Shown here in pieces: positions 36,445 to 45,881 of a DNA stretch of 49,967 nucleotides. Source of the DNA: Thiocystis violacea (lineage in GTDB: Bacteria; Pseudomonadota; Gammaproteobacteria; Chromatiales; Chromatiaceae). Location: assembly GCF_016583575.1 (NCBI RefSeq), contig NZ_NRRG01000038.1, positions 1 to 49,967 on the forward strand, read 5' to 3'. Every line of letters starts with the position of its first letter. Positions within the stretch are counted from its first letter, which is position 1. A program made the translations under genes and the position numbers. Under the pieces are notes generated by a model. It saw only the letters and a program-made list of their open reading frames with translations, was not told the DNA's origin and made no database searches.

Positions 36445-36932
36445 CCCGCGACCAAATCATCCGCGCCCAGCAAGCCATCAATGACGCCGGCCTCGGCCCC
36501 GTCGTAATTGATGGCGTCTACGGGCCAATCACGGCCACGGCCTACGCCGAATTGCTGCGCCGCTCGACCGTCGCGGGGGTTGGCGCCGAGACCCCAGCCC
36601 CACCCGCCGCAAAACCCTGGTGGACCAGCCGCGCCCAGGTCGGCTGGCTGCTGACGATCGCCCTGCAACTGCTGAGCCGGACCACAGGAATGGAGATCGA
36701 CCATGAGGTGGCCATTCCGGCGGTGCTCGACGTGCTTTCGGGGTTTACCGCTTTGTTGGCCGTCTGGGGCAGCACCAAGCGCGCGGCGCCCATCGATCAG
36801 ACGTTGGTGCTTCCTGGCGTGCGCCTGTCTGCTCGGGGGCTGCGCCGTGAGTCACTGCCGCCCGATGCTGATGCGCCCGGAGGCGCTGACGGCTTCTGGG
36901 GGCGCGCCGGCGGCCCTCTCGACCCTGATTGA
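36441..36932 (+). CDS. Peptidoglycan-binding membrane protein, holin-like
   Basis: A protein of 163 residues. Residues about 5-40 (IIRAQQAINDAGLGPVVIDG, then VYGPITATAYAELL) fit a PG_binding_1 repeat. Hydrophobic segments (VGWLLTIALQLL and VLDVLSGFTALLAVWGS) suggest two membrane spans. It starts the lysis module before the endolysin. The last 30 residues look like an overlap frame because a lipoprotein-like ORF covers the same DNA. Confidence 0.65.
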   Translation: MTRDQIIRAQQAINDAGLGPVVIDGVYGPITATAYAELLRRSTVAGVGAETPAPPAAKPWWTSRAQVGWLLTIALQLLSRTTGMEIDHEVAIPAVLDVLSGFTALLAVWGSTKRAAPIDQTLVLPGVRLSARGLRRESLPPDADAPGGADGFWGRAGGPLDPD

Positions 36933-36966
36933 CGCCTGCCCAGGAATACGGTGCCTGATCGAATGA
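36703..36966 (+). CDS. Nested Rz1-like lipoprotein (outer-membrane spanin candidate)
   Basis: A frame nested in the preceding gene. The segment RRWCFLACACLLGGCAVSHC holds a basic stretch, a hydrophobic core and an LGGC lipobox, followed by a short Pro/Cys-containing tail (RPMLMRPEALTASGGAP), the usual Rz1 layout. Its stop overlaps the next ATG as ATGA, which supports real translation. The only ATG (36703) gives a long N-terminus, so the start is uncertain. The frame containing it is not a typical Rz. Confidence 0.4.
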   Translation: MRWPFRRCSTCFRGLPLCWPSGAAPSARRPSIRRWCFLACACLLGGCAVSHCRPMLMRPEALTASGGAPAALSTLIDACPGIRCLIE

Positions 36967-37247
36967 ACCCACTGATTCAATCCATTGGCCTGTCCCTGCT
37001 TAAAAAGGGCCTGTCCATTCTGATTCGCGCGGACCTGCTGAATATCATCAAGGACGGCGTATTGATTCTCTGCAACCTCGATATGGACAAAGAGGAAAAG
37101 CACAAATACGTCATTCAATTGGTGCGCGACAAAGAAAAGAAGCTCGCCGAGGACGGCGTATACGATTTCGAGGATAGGATCTCCACCACGCTGGTGGACG
37201 TGGCGATCAAGATCCTTTACATGGCGGCGCAGGCCGGCGGCAAGTGA
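36963..37247 (+). CDS. Small helical protein, 94 aa
   Basis: MNPLIQSIGLSLLKKGLSIL, then IRADLLNIIKDGVLILCNLD and MDKEEKHKYVIQLVRDKEKK. Amphipathic helices with a charged centre and no clear transmembrane span. The start is tied to the stop of the nested lipoprotein ORF (ATGA). Position between holin-like genes suggests a lysis role, but no family is known. Confidence 0.55.
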   Translation: MNPLIQSIGLSLLKKGLSILIRADLLNIIKDGVLILCNLDMDKEEKHKYVIQLVRDKEKKLAEDGVYDFEDRISTTLVDVAIKILYMAAQAGGK

Positions 37248-37255
37248 GGTAACGA

Positions 37256-37558
37256 ATGGACAATGAGCGGCGCCTTCAGGCTTTGGAGATCAAAGTGGAC
37301 ACCCTGACGACCAGCCTCAGCGGCACACAACACGAGTTCTCGGCGATGCGAGAAACCGTGAGGATCTATGTCGACATGATGGATGGATTGACCGATGACA
37401 TTCACGACCTAAAGAAAGGGCTGAATCAGCACTTCATTGACGAGGCGGCCGACCGGAATAAGATGTTCATCGGCCTGGCCACGGCCACCATGTCCGGTCT
37501 GAGCACGCTCGGCGTGCTCATCTGGGCGGTGCTGCAAGTGTTGCCGGCGCTGCGCTGA
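37256..37558 (+). CDS. Coiled-coil membrane protein (XhlA/holin-like)
   Basis: A protein of 100 residues. The N-terminal two-thirds is a coiled coil (RRLQALEIKVDTLTTSLSGT and DGLTDDIHDLKKGLNQHFID); the C-terminus is one membrane span (MFIGLATATMSGLSTLGVLI, then WAVLQVLPALR). This layout matches XhlA-type hemolysin/holin-associated proteins. The stop overlaps the endolysin ATG as TGATG. Confidence 0.7.
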   Translation: MDNERRLQALEIKVDTLTTSLSGTQHEFSAMRETVRIYVDMMDGLTDDIHDLKKGLNQHFIDEAADRNKMFIGLATATMSGLSTLGVLIWAVLQVLPALR

Positions 37559-38151
37559 TGACCGGACTCGACCGTCAGCCCTTCTTCAGCGGCGTGCGTC
37601 GGCGCTTCGGGCGTCTCGACATGGACCAGATCGAGGGCCTCGAAGCCCTGCTGACGGGCTTCACGTCGGAACCCGACTGGCCACTCGCCCACGCCGCCTA
37701 CGCCCTCGCCACCACCTGGCACGAGACCGACCGGCGAATGCAGCCGATCACCGAGTACGGCGGTCGCCGCTATTTCGACAAGTACGACACGGGCCGACTG
37801 GCCAAGGCGCTGGGCAACACCCCAGCGGCCGACGGTGACGGCTACCTCTACCGAGGTCGCGGCTACGTCCAAGTCACCGGCAAGGCCAACTATCGCCGCT
37901 TCGGCGATCGCCTCGGGCTCGACCTGCTCGGTCACCCGGATCTCGCGCTGCGCCCCGACGTCGCCTGGCAAATCCTCTCGCTCGGGATGCGGCAGGGCCT
38001 GTTCACCGGGCGCTGTCTGGCCGACTACCTGACTGATCGGTCCACCGACTATCTCGGCGCCCGGCGCATCATCAACGGGCAGGACCGTGCCCGCGAGATC
38101 GCCGCCTACGCGCGCCTGTTCGAGGCCGCCCTAGTCGAGGGCCTGGCATGA
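37558..38151 (+). CDS. GH19-type endolysin (muramidase/chitinase-like)
   Basis: A protein of 197 residues. AAYALATTWHETDRRMQPIT carries the catalytic Glu (HET), and YRGRGYVQVTGKANYRRFGD with LGLDLLGHPDLALRPDVAWQ is the conserved GH19 core. It lacks a signal peptide, so it depends on the holin-type proteins upstream. It would cleave peptidoglycan glycan strands at lysis. Coupled to the next gene by ATGA. Confidence 0.9.
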   Translation: MTGLDRQPFFSGVRRRFGRLDMDQIEGLEALLTGFTSEPDWPLAHAAYALATTWHETDRRMQPITEYGGRRYFDKYDTGRLAKALGNTPAADGDGYLYRGRGYVQVTGKANYRRFGDRLGLDLLGHPDLALRPDVAWQILSLGMRQGLFTGRCLADYLTDRSTDYLGARRIINGQDRAREIAAYARLFEAALVEGLA

Positions 38152-38558
38152 TCCTCACCCGCACCGACACCAGCGCCGCGCTTACCCTCCCCGACGACTG
38201 GTACTGGGAAGACGAGCACACATGGACCCCGGTCGAGCAAAGCGTCGAGCCCAGCCTCACCGGCGCCGCCCTGATCCAAGAATCCACGCGCCAATACCGC
38301 CCGATCACGCTGCGCCCGTGGAGCGACGTGGCGACCTGGATCGACCGCGCCACCCTCGCGACTCTCGCCACCTGGTCGCGCCTCCCAGGGCTCACACTCA
38401 CGCTCGCCTGGATGGGCACCACCCGCACCGTGCTCTGGCGCTACGACTCCGGGAAATGCCTTGACGTCGATCCTATCGATCACGCCGTCGACGACTCCGG
38501 GACACCGCCCCTGCCGCCGGTGCGCGTGACGCTGCGGTTTTTGCAGGTGGAGGCGTAA
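38148..38558 (+). CDS. Hypothetical tail protein, 136 aa
   Basis: MILTRTDTSAALTLPDDWYW, then EDEHTWTPVEQSVEPSLTGA and TLTLAWMGTTRTVLWRYDSG. A beta-rich protein directly before the tape measure. It likely belongs to the tail; similar small proteins in this position occur in siphoviruses. The ATG overlaps the endolysin stop. Confidence 0.6.
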   Translation: MILTRTDTSAALTLPDDWYWEDEHTWTPVEQSVEPSLTGAALIQESTRQYRPITLRPWSDVATWIDRATLATLATWSRLPGLTLTLAWMGTTRTVLWRYDSGKCLDVDPIDHAVDDSGTPPLPPVRVTLRFLQVEA

Positions 38559-38561
38559 GCG

Positions 38562-41500
38562 ATGGCCGACGGCAACATCATTACCCGCATCATCGTCGCC
38601 GCCGAGGACAAGGCGAGCAGCATTTTCGGCGCCATCGGCCGCGCCGCCGGCAGTCTGACCGGGGCGATCGCACAGGTTGGCGCTGGGATTGCCGCCGTTG
38701 GCGTCGGATTCGCCAGTTGGGCCGGTTTGACGCTCTTCGGCGACGCCGTGTCCTCCGCCGAAGCGCTGGACGTCGAAATGCGTCGGCTTGAGGGCGTGAT
38801 CGCCGCGACGGGCGGCGCGGCCGGGCTGACGGCCGAGCAAATCAATGAAATGGCCATGCGCTCGGAGGCCACGGCCAGCGAATTCCGGGTGGCCGCCGCC
38901 GAGCTGCTGACGTTCAAGTCCGTTGGCGAGGATGTGTTCGAGCGCACGATGGAGCTGGCGATCGACCTAGCGGAAACCGGGTTCGGGTCGGTCGAGTCCT
39001 CCGCCGTGATGATGGGCAAGGCCCTCGAAAATCCCGTCGCCGGGCTTGGCGCACTCGGGGAGGCCGGGGTCTCGTTCAGCGAAGAGCAAAAGAAGCTGAT
39101 CAAATCGCTGGTCGAGACGGGCGATCTGGCGCAGGCACAGGGGCTGATCCTTGATGCCGTCGCCGGTCAGGTCGGCGGCGTCGCCCAATCCATGGGCGGC
39201 GGACTGTCCGACGCGGCGGATTTGCTTTCAAAGCGGTTCACCGAACTGAAGGAACAGCTCGGAACGGCCCTGTTACCTGTGCTCGCCGAGCTTTATGGAA
39301 AGATCGGTGAGTTGTACACGACACTGACCGAGAGCGGCGCCGTCGCGCGCTTCGGGGAAGCGATCGCCAGCGGATTCAAAAATGCCTCGGATGCGGTGCT
39401 CGGGTTTGTCTCCGGGTTTGATTTCGCCTCCCTGATCGGAAAAGTTCAGGCGTTTGCCGATACCACCGGCGAGCGACTGACAAGCTGGGGGCAGACGCTC
39501 AAGGATCTTGCGAGCCAGACCGAGACCATTACCAACGCGATCGGCATCGCCTGGGATGTCGTCGCTGGGCTCATCCATACCGCCGCCGCCACCATCGCCC
39601 ACGGGCTGTCGTATCCAGTAGCGGCGTTTGCGAAAGTAGCCGAAGCCGCCGCCTGGCTCGGCGTCATCAGCGACGAAACGGCCGCGAATTTCGCCAACGC
39701 CGCCGAGTCCATGGAGTCCTCGGCGAAAACCAATCTCGGGCAAGCCGGACAGCATTTCCGCGAGGCCGGAGAATCTCTTGGGCTGATTGAGCCCGCCGCC
39801 GAAGGGGCCGCGACCGCCACCAAGACCCTAGCCACGGAGGTCGGCGACCTGCCCAAGGGTTTCGCCAACGCGGCTCAATCCCTGCTCGGGCTGACCGATG
39901 CGCAACAGCAGGCCGTCAAAGCTACAGAGGATCAGAAGGCGTCGCTGGTTGCGCTGAAGGACGACCTGGTCGCCGCCCGCGAGGAATACGACCGCCTGAT
40001 CTCCGAAGGCGACGCCCAAGGCGCGGCTAAAAAGCTTCTGGAAATTGAAGCGCTTAAGAAAGAGATCGCCGCGCTCGGGTCCGAGGCCAAGGTCAGCGCC
40101 GCCGCCGTCGAGGAAGCCTTCAAAACGCTTGGCGTCACCTCCAGCGCCGAGCTGACCAAGACCGCCGACAACGCCAAGACCGCGTTCGAGACCATCCGCA
40201 AATCGGGCACGGCGACGCCGGCCGATATCCAAAACGCCTTCACGGCCTACGCCACGACCGCTGTAGCCGCGAACGACAACGTTGTCAACGCCGTGCTCCA
40301 AGCCCAAGCCTCGCAGCTCGGGCTGAAAATCGCCGTGTCCGAAACCGGGGACGTGACGGTCGCGAAAAACGCCGCCGCCGTCAGTTCCTACGATCAAGTG
40401 ATCGAGCGCATCAACCAACAGCGCGAGCTGGAGCTTCAGCTCAAGGAGATCACCGATGGCTTGATGGCCGGCTATACCACGCGGGCCACTGACGCCGCAT
40501 CGGCCATGCAAATGGTCGAGGATGGCCAAAACCGCATGGCCGACGCTGGAGACGCCTACGCCGCCGCCTGGGAAGCCGGCGACGGTGCGGCGATGCAGGC
40601 CGCTCGAAGCGCTTATGAGGCCGGAGAAGAGCAGGTCAGACTGGGAGAGCGCACGGTCGCCGCCGGCAATGCGGCGGCTGGCATGCTCAAGATGCTGCTG
40701 GCCGAGATCGATTCGGTTCGCCAGTATTCCGAGGAGGCCGCCGACGCGCTCGACACGATTTTCCTCAAGACGGTCGACACCTGGCAAAACAAGATTGCCA
40801 CGATGAACAAGCTCGACGTGTCGAGCTTCATCAACGTGACCAGCGTCCAGCAAGCCCAGGCCGAGATCGACGGCCTGGAGACCGCCGCCGATGAGGCCGC
40901 CGCCGCCGCCGCGCGGCTCTCGGCCTCGTTTGATCGCAGCTTCATCGGCATGGGCAAATTCTACGACGGGCTCGGCCAAATCGAAGCCTTCAAGGCCAAG
41001 CTCCTCGAAGCCCAAGCCGCCGCCCAGCGCACCGAGTTGGCGATCGAGGAAATGGGCACCGCCGTCGCCGATCTCTCCGACGAATACGATCGCGGCGACC
41101 TGTCGCTCGCCGAGTACATCAAGAAGCTGGAGCTACTCCGTGGCCAATACTCCCGCCTCTCGGAAGACGAGATCGGCGACCTCAGCGACGCCCTGGCCGA
41201 GGCTCGCGAAGAACAGGAAGACCTCACCGCCGCCGCCCTCGATGGCCTCACCTCCTGGCGGGAAAAGCTCGCCGGGATCTACGACCAAGAGGTCCAGATC
41301 CAGCAACTCAACTACCAGCAAGACCGCCTCGAAACCGAGATGGCCCTGGCCGAAGCCAAGCGCAACAACAACGCCGAAGAGATCGCCGCGCTCACCGAGC
41401 AGCTCAAGCTGATCGACGAATACTACGCGCTCCAGATCGCCAGCGCCGCCGCCGACGAAGCCCAAGCCAAGATCGACGCCGCCAACGACGCCGCCGACGA

Positions 41501-41921
41501 AGCGGCCCGCCGCGCGTCGCTCACGGAAGAAGAGCGCGCCTATGAAGACGCGATCAACAGCCTCAAGGACCAGCTCGCCGCCGCGATCGTCGCCAATGAC
41601 GCCGCGCTCCAGGAATCGCTCCTGGCTCAAATCGAGGCCGAGAAACGCCGGCACGAGACTGTCATCGCCAACCTCGAGGCCGAGACCAAGGCCCGCCAGG
41701 TCACGACCGACAGTCGCGCCGATACCCCGACCACGGCCACCACGACGGCCAGTCGCCAGACCACGACCACCACCACGACCGCCGCCTCCGGATCGAGCGC
41801 CGCAAGCGCCCGCACCGTGCGCCTAGTGATCGACTCCGCCGAGCTGTTCGGCGATGAAAAAAACGTGAACGCCTTCATCGCCGCGCTCGAACGCGCCGGC
41901 CTTACTGCCCTCGACGCCTGA
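38562..41921 (+). CDS. Tape measure protein
   Basis: A protein of 1119 residues that sets tail length and is injected with DNA. It has the usual long Ala/Glu/Lys-rich coiled-coil stretches, a hydrophobic segment near the start (GAIAQVGAGIAAVGVGFASW) and another Ala/Gly-rich region near the middle. The N-terminal part (IITRIIVAAEDKASSIFGAI, then MMGKALENPVAGLGALGEAG) fits the phage tape-measure core domain. The last 100 residues are Thr/Ser-rich. A predicted tail of roughly 150-170 nm would follow the general rule of about 0.15 nm per residue. Confidence 0.92.
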   Translation: MADGNIITRIIVAAEDKASSIFGAIGRAAGSLTGAIAQVGAGIAAVGVGFASWAGLTLFGDAVSSAEALDVEMRRLEGVIAATGGAAGLTAEQINEMAMRSEATASEFRVAAAELLTFKSVGEDVFERTMELAIDLAETGFGSVESSAVMMGKALENPVAGLGALGEAGVSFSEEQKKLIKSLVETGDLAQAQGLILDAVAGQVGGVAQSMGGGLSDAADLLSKRFTELKEQLGTALLPVLAELYGKIGELYTTLTESGAVARFGEAIASGFKNASDAVLGFVSGFDFASLIGKVQAFADTTGERLTSWGQTLKDLASQTETITNAIGIAWDVVAGLIHTAAATIAHGLSYPVAAFAKVAEAAAWLGVISDETAANFANAAESMESSAKTNLGQAGQHFREAGESLGLIEPAAEGAATATKTLATEVGDLPKGFANAAQSLLGLTDAQQQAVKATEDQKASLVALKDDLVAAREEYDRLISEGDAQGAAKKLLEIEALKKEIAALGSEAKVSAAAVEEAFKTLGVTSSAELTKTADNAKTAFETIRKSGTATPADIQNAFTAYATTAVAANDNVVNAVLQAQASQLGLKIAVSETGDVTVAKNAAAVSSYDQVIERINQQRELELQLKEITDGLMAGYTTRATDAASAMQMVEDGQNRMADAGDAYAAAWEAGDGAAMQAARSAYEAGEEQVRLGERTVAAGNAAAGMLKMLLAEIDSVRQYSEEAADALDTIFLKTVDTWQNKIATMNKLDVSSFINVTSVQQAQAEIDGLETAADEAAAAAARLSASFDRSFIGMGKFYDGLGQIEAFKAKLLEAQAAAQRTELAIEEMGTAVADLSDEYDRGDLSLAEYIKKLELLRGQYSRLSEDEIGDLSDALAEAREEQEDLTAAALDGLTSWREKLAGIYDQEVQIQQLNYQQDRLETEMALAEAKRNNNAEEIAALTEQLKLIDEYYALQIASAAADEAQAKIDAANDAADEAARRASLTEEERAYEDAINSLKDQLAAAIVANDAALQESLLAQIEAEKRRHETVIANLEAETKARQVTTDSRADTPTTATTTASRQTTTTTTTAASGSSAASARTVRLVIDSAELFGDEKNVNAFIAALERAGLTALDA

Positions 41922-41930
41922 GACCCGACC

Positions 41931-44084
41931 ATGCCGATTACCGTTTCCGACCTCCGCTGGTTCCAGTCCGAGCGCATGACCGATTTTGATGACGGCGGCG
42001 GGAAAATGACCGCCGTCGAGATCGTCTCGGGCGCCGAAAACTCGGTGTTCGACGATCTTTCCGACGTCGACCGCGCCGCCGGAGACGTCTCGATCCGCAA
42101 GATCTACGCCGCCGTCACCTCCGACGCCGCCGATAAATACCTCGACGCCGGCGTCGTGGTCTTCCGCCCGCCAGAAGACCCGGCCGTCTCGGTGCTGGCG
42201 TTCAGCACCGGGGATTTCTACGACGAACGCACCGCCCTGCGCGCCAAGCTGGAAAGCGGGATCGCGCGCGGAGCCCGCTATATGGGCCATTTGTGGGGGC
42301 CGCACGGGATCGGCCAGCGCGCCGTCATGCTCTGGGTTCGCCCGGATGTCGAGATCCCCCCCGTGGGCCGTCGGCTGGAGCTGGTCGCGTTCTCGTCCAA
42401 CACCGAGACACATAGCCAGGTGATCTGGATCACCCGGGTGGTCGATGAACTGGTGACGATCTACGATAGCGATGGAGGGTTCCAAGTCAAGTCGGTGGTC
42501 TGCGAGCTGGCCGAGCCGTTACGTCACGCCTATGCTGGCACCGAGCCGACCCGCACGGACCCCGGCACCCCGGCCACGATCGCCTACCAAACCCGCTACA
42601 ACCACGACGCGGTCACCATCAACGGCATCGCTCCGCTCAGCGCCGACGCCGACGTGGGCGATTACGGGTTGCGGGTCGCGTCGATCTATTCCCCGCTGAT
42701 CCCGACCGCGTTCAGCGAAACCGCCCTGCCCGACGTCACGCCCGGCGGCGACAGTATCGCCTTGACCGGAACCGGCTCCGGAACCGTCACCGCGACCACC
42801 GCCCTCAACGTCGTCGGGCCGAGTAAAAGCCTTTTCTTGGGCTCTCCGGTCCTGCCCGGAACCCTGACCGTCAGCGTCAGCGGGGCCTCGATCAGCGACA
42901 GCAACGGGGTCATGCGCCTGTCCGGGCTCGATGTCGGGCGGATCGACTACGGCGCGGGCGTCATCGTCTGGAACGACACCTGCCCGAGCTATGGCACCGC
43001 GACCAAGACCCTGACGTTCCGCCCAGCCGCCAAACCGCTGCGGGTCGCCGACACCGCCACCCAGGTCGTCACGGTCGAAAATCGCGGCTACGTCTGGGTC
43101 ATCACCCTGACGCCGATCCCCCAGCCCGGAACCCTGCGCGTCGCCTATCGGGTGAACAACGAGTGGTACCAGCTCACCGACCAGGGGGCTGGCCAGCTCA
43201 CCGGCGCCGACTCCAGCTATGGCACCGGCCAGATCAATTTCGCCAGCGGCACCGTGACCCTGACCACCGGCGCCCTTCCCGATGCCGAGTCCGAGATCCT
43301 CTACGCCTGGAGCACCGCGGTCGAGTATCTGGATCGCACCGATCGCGCCCCGCCAGCGCTGATCGTGCGCGGCCAGACCGCGAACCCCAACGTGTTGCCG
43401 GGCACCGTCACGATCTCCTGGGGCGCCCTGACGTTGGAAGACACCGCTGGAGACGGGATCCTGACCGGCGCCGGCGGCGAGGCGCGCATCGTCTACCGCA
43501 CCGGCGCCTGGTGGCTGGAGCCGGCCACCATCCCCGCGCGCGGCACCGAGATCACGCTCGACTACGAATGGGGCGATCCGGCCGCGCTGGTCGAGGACAC
43601 CTGGACCGGCCCGGCGCTGGCCGAAAGCGGCGACCTGGAATTGGTCCTGTCCGAGGCCGCGAAACCGGGAACGCTGGTGGTCACGGTCGAGACCACCCTG
43701 GCCGACTACATCGAGCAGACCGGAGAGGACGCGGAGGATATCCCGGCGCCCGCGGCGCCCTTGCCGAGCGCTCCCGACACGCCAAGCCCGGCGCCGCCAA
43801 GCCCGGCGCCGACGACCTATCGCCTATGGGGCACCCTGACCAACGCCACCTGCGCCGCCAGCGCCCTATCGACAACGGTTTTCCCCAGCGCCGTCGCCGC
43901 GATAACCGCCGCCGAGGCCGTCAACGCGATCGGGACCGCCTCGGTCTCGCTGCCGGGCTACAGCTCGCGCGCCGAGTTCACTGTCGCCGGCGTGACGTTC
44001 ACGGCGTCGAACCCCAGGGCCATATTCAGCGGATCGTGCGCGCTGACGAATTGGCGCCTCCGCGTCTCGCCTTACAACGGGTAA
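41931..44084 (+). CDS. Tail-tip structural protein 1
   Basis: A protein of 717 residues. The N-terminus (MPITVSDLRWFQSERMTDFD, then AENSVFDDLSDVDRAAGDVS) starts a beta-rich tail protein; the middle contains repeated Ig-like beta modules (PGTLTVSVSG, PGTVTISWGALTLEDTAGDG, KPGTLVVTVETTL), and the C-terminus follows a Pro-rich linker (APAAPLPSAPDTPSPAPPSP). The repeats suggest a distal tail or fibre component. It is the first gene after the tape measure, a place usually held by the distal tail protein. Confidence 0.6.
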   Translation: MPITVSDLRWFQSERMTDFDDGGGKMTAVEIVSGAENSVFDDLSDVDRAAGDVSIRKIYAAVTSDAADKYLDAGVVVFRPPEDPAVSVLAFSTGDFYDERTALRAKLESGIARGARYMGHLWGPHGIGQRAVMLWVRPDVEIPPVGRRLELVAFSSNTETHSQVIWITRVVDELVTIYDSDGGFQVKSVVCELAEPLRHAYAGTEPTRTDPGTPATIAYQTRYNHDAVTINGIAPLSADADVGDYGLRVASIYSPLIPTAFSETALPDVTPGGDSIALTGTGSGTVTATTALNVVGPSKSLFLGSPVLPGTLTVSVSGASISDSNGVMRLSGLDVGRIDYGAGVIVWNDTCPSYGTATKTLTFRPAAKPLRVADTATQVVTVENRGYVWVITLTPIPQPGTLRVAYRVNNEWYQLTDQGAGQLTGADSSYGTGQINFASGTVTLTTGALPDAESEILYAWSTAVEYLDRTDRAPPALIVRGQTANPNVLPGTVTISWGALTLEDTAGDGILTGAGGEARIVYRTGAWWLEPATIPARGTEITLDYEWGDPAALVEDTWTGPALAESGDLELVLSEAAKPGTLVVTVETTLADYIEQTGEDAEDIPAPAAPLPSAPDTPSPAPPSPAPTTYRLWGTLTNATCAASALSTTVFPSAVAAITAAEAVNAIGTASVSLPGYSSRAEFTVAGVTFTASNPRAIFSGSCALTNWRLRVSPYNG

Positions 44085-44088
44085 ACCC

Positions 44089-45879
44089 ATGCCAACCATC
44101 ACCTTCCGCGACCGCGACGGCTCCGGCGCCCTGGTCAGCCCCACCGGGCCGACTGGCTCGGTCGATTACGTCAGCAACGATTTTTCCGTGTTCCCCTACG
44201 GGCTCGTGCCGATCAAGATCCCGCTCTATGAGCGCGAGGACACCGGCACCCGCACCGAGGGCAATCAGATCATCACCGAGTGGCGCCGCGTCCTCACCGG
44301 CTTCGAGGATGGTCTCGCCGGCTATCTCTACGAGGGCGGGGCAGTCACCGCCAGCTACCTGCCCGCCGATCACGTCGGCACCCCGGCCAGCGAAACCCTC
44401 ATCCTTAACGACTTGCGGCTCGACCTGACCCCCGGCTACAACGAACGCATCGTACGCGGATCGCTGCGGTTCCGGTTCGGCTCCTCGCTCTATGTCGACC
44501 AGGCCGGTCTGATCTACCGCGACCCGAGCCCCGAGACCGGCGCCGGAGCGGTGGCCGGCACGCTCGACCCATCGACCGGCGTCGTCAGCCTGACCGACTG
44601 GCTCCCCGATAAGCCAAACACCCTCAGCGTCGAGGGCCTGCTGACCCAGATCGGCGCCCAGCCGATCGACCGCGTATCGTTCCGCACCCCGGTCAGTCCG
44701 ATCAAATCCGGAACCCTGCAACTGCGCTGGTCAGACCTGACCGGCGTCAACTACAGCAAAACCGTCGACGGTACCGGGCGCGTCGACGACAACGATTGCC
44801 GGATTGAGGTCGATGTCTACCGGGGCGTGGTCCATGCCTGGTTCGGGCGCTGGGTCGCGGTCGCGGATCTCACGCCAGAGGATCTGGCCTCCAGTTGGTA
44901 CGATCCGAACGCCGTGGTCACGGTCGCTGAGGTCGATCAGATCTGGCGCCCGCGCCTCGCCTTGGCCGAGACCATCGTCTACAACGCCGTGGCCTCGACC
45001 TATCTCCCGCCCGACTCCACGTTGCTCGGGCTCGACGCCGCCAAGCTCCCGCCCGACGGTCAGGCGCTGATCTTCCGCCCGGGGCAGCTCGTGCTCGCCC
45101 ATCACACCGATACCGTCGCGGTCACGAATCTCTCTCCCACCCAGGTCATCGACTGCGAGCGCACCCGCCTCTACCGCGTCGCGATCGAGGACAGCCTCGG
45201 CGCGCGGCTCGGCGCCGACCAGTACGTCATCGACCGCGTACTCGGCACCGTCACCATGGGCGCCTCGCTCGACACCAGCGGATTCACCCCGCCCTGGGTC
45301 GTGCGGCACACCGTCGCCGATCTGGCCCGCCTGGTCGACACCGACATCAACGGCCAACTGACCCTGATGAGCCAGCTCTCGCACGCCTACCCGGCCGACG
45401 AGTCCTATTGCTCCGGCGTCCTGTTCGCTGGCACGTTGCAAGCGAGCGTCTCGCACCTGTTCGCGCAATCGAGCTGGACCGGGGAATGGGCCGACACCCT
45501 GATCGGCTCCGAGCCGCTCGCGCAGTTCAACGACACGCTCTATCCGGTCCTGGTCGCCAACGAGGGCGCCTATCCGGATCGGTTCCTGATCCGCTTCACC
45601 TCCGCGACTGCCTTCCAGATCGTCGGCGAGAACCTCGGACTGATCGGCGTCGGTGACATCACGACCGACTGCGAGCCGATCAACAGCCTCACCGGTCTGC
45701 GGTATTTCAAATTGGACTATCGCGGCTGGGGCGCCGGCTGGGCGACCGGTAACTGTCTGCGCTTCAACCTCAGCGGGGCGGCCTTCCCGGTCGATCTCGC
45801 ACGCGCGGTCCAGCCGAGCCAGCCGACCGGGTTGACGGATTCGGTGGAGTTTCTATTCGTCGGAAATGTGGACGCCTGA
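44089..45879 (+). CDS. Tail-tip structural protein 2
   Basis: A protein of 596 residues and beta-rich from the start (MPTITFRDRDGSGALVSPTG, then VPIKIPLYEREDTGTRTEGN), with a long middle containing SASSW-like and LxVDxD patterns (TVDGTGRVDDNDCRIEVDVY). It seems to be a partner of the preceding protein, with a similar domain style. No enzymatic motif is visible. Most likely part of the tail baseplate. Confidence 0.55.
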   Translation: MPTITFRDRDGSGALVSPTGPTGSVDYVSNDFSVFPYGLVPIKIPLYEREDTGTRTEGNQIITEWRRVLTGFEDGLAGYLYEGGAVTASYLPADHVGTPASETLILNDLRLDLTPGYNERIVRGSLRFRFGSSLYVDQAGLIYRDPSPETGAGAVAGTLDPSTGVVSLTDWLPDKPNTLSVEGLLTQIGAQPIDRVSFRTPVSPIKSGTLQLRWSDLTGVNYSKTVDGTGRVDDNDCRIEVDVYRGVVHAWFGRWVAVADLTPEDLASSWYDPNAVVTVAEVDQIWRPRLALAETIVYNAVASTYLPPDSTLLGLDAAKLPPDGQALIFRPGQLVLAHHTDTVAVTNLSPTQVIDCERTRLYRVAIEDSLGARLGADQYVIDRVLGTVTMGASLDTSGFTPPWVVRHTVADLARLVDTDINGQLTLMSQLSHAYPADESYCSGVLFAGTLQASVSHLFAQSSWTGEWADTLIGSEPLAQFNDTLYPVLVANEGAYPDRFLIRFTSATAFQIVGENLGLIGVGDITTDCEPINSLTGLRYFKLDYRGWGAGWATGNCLRFNLSGAAFPVDLARAVQPSQPTGLTDSVEFLFVGNVDA

Positions 45880-45881
45880 TC

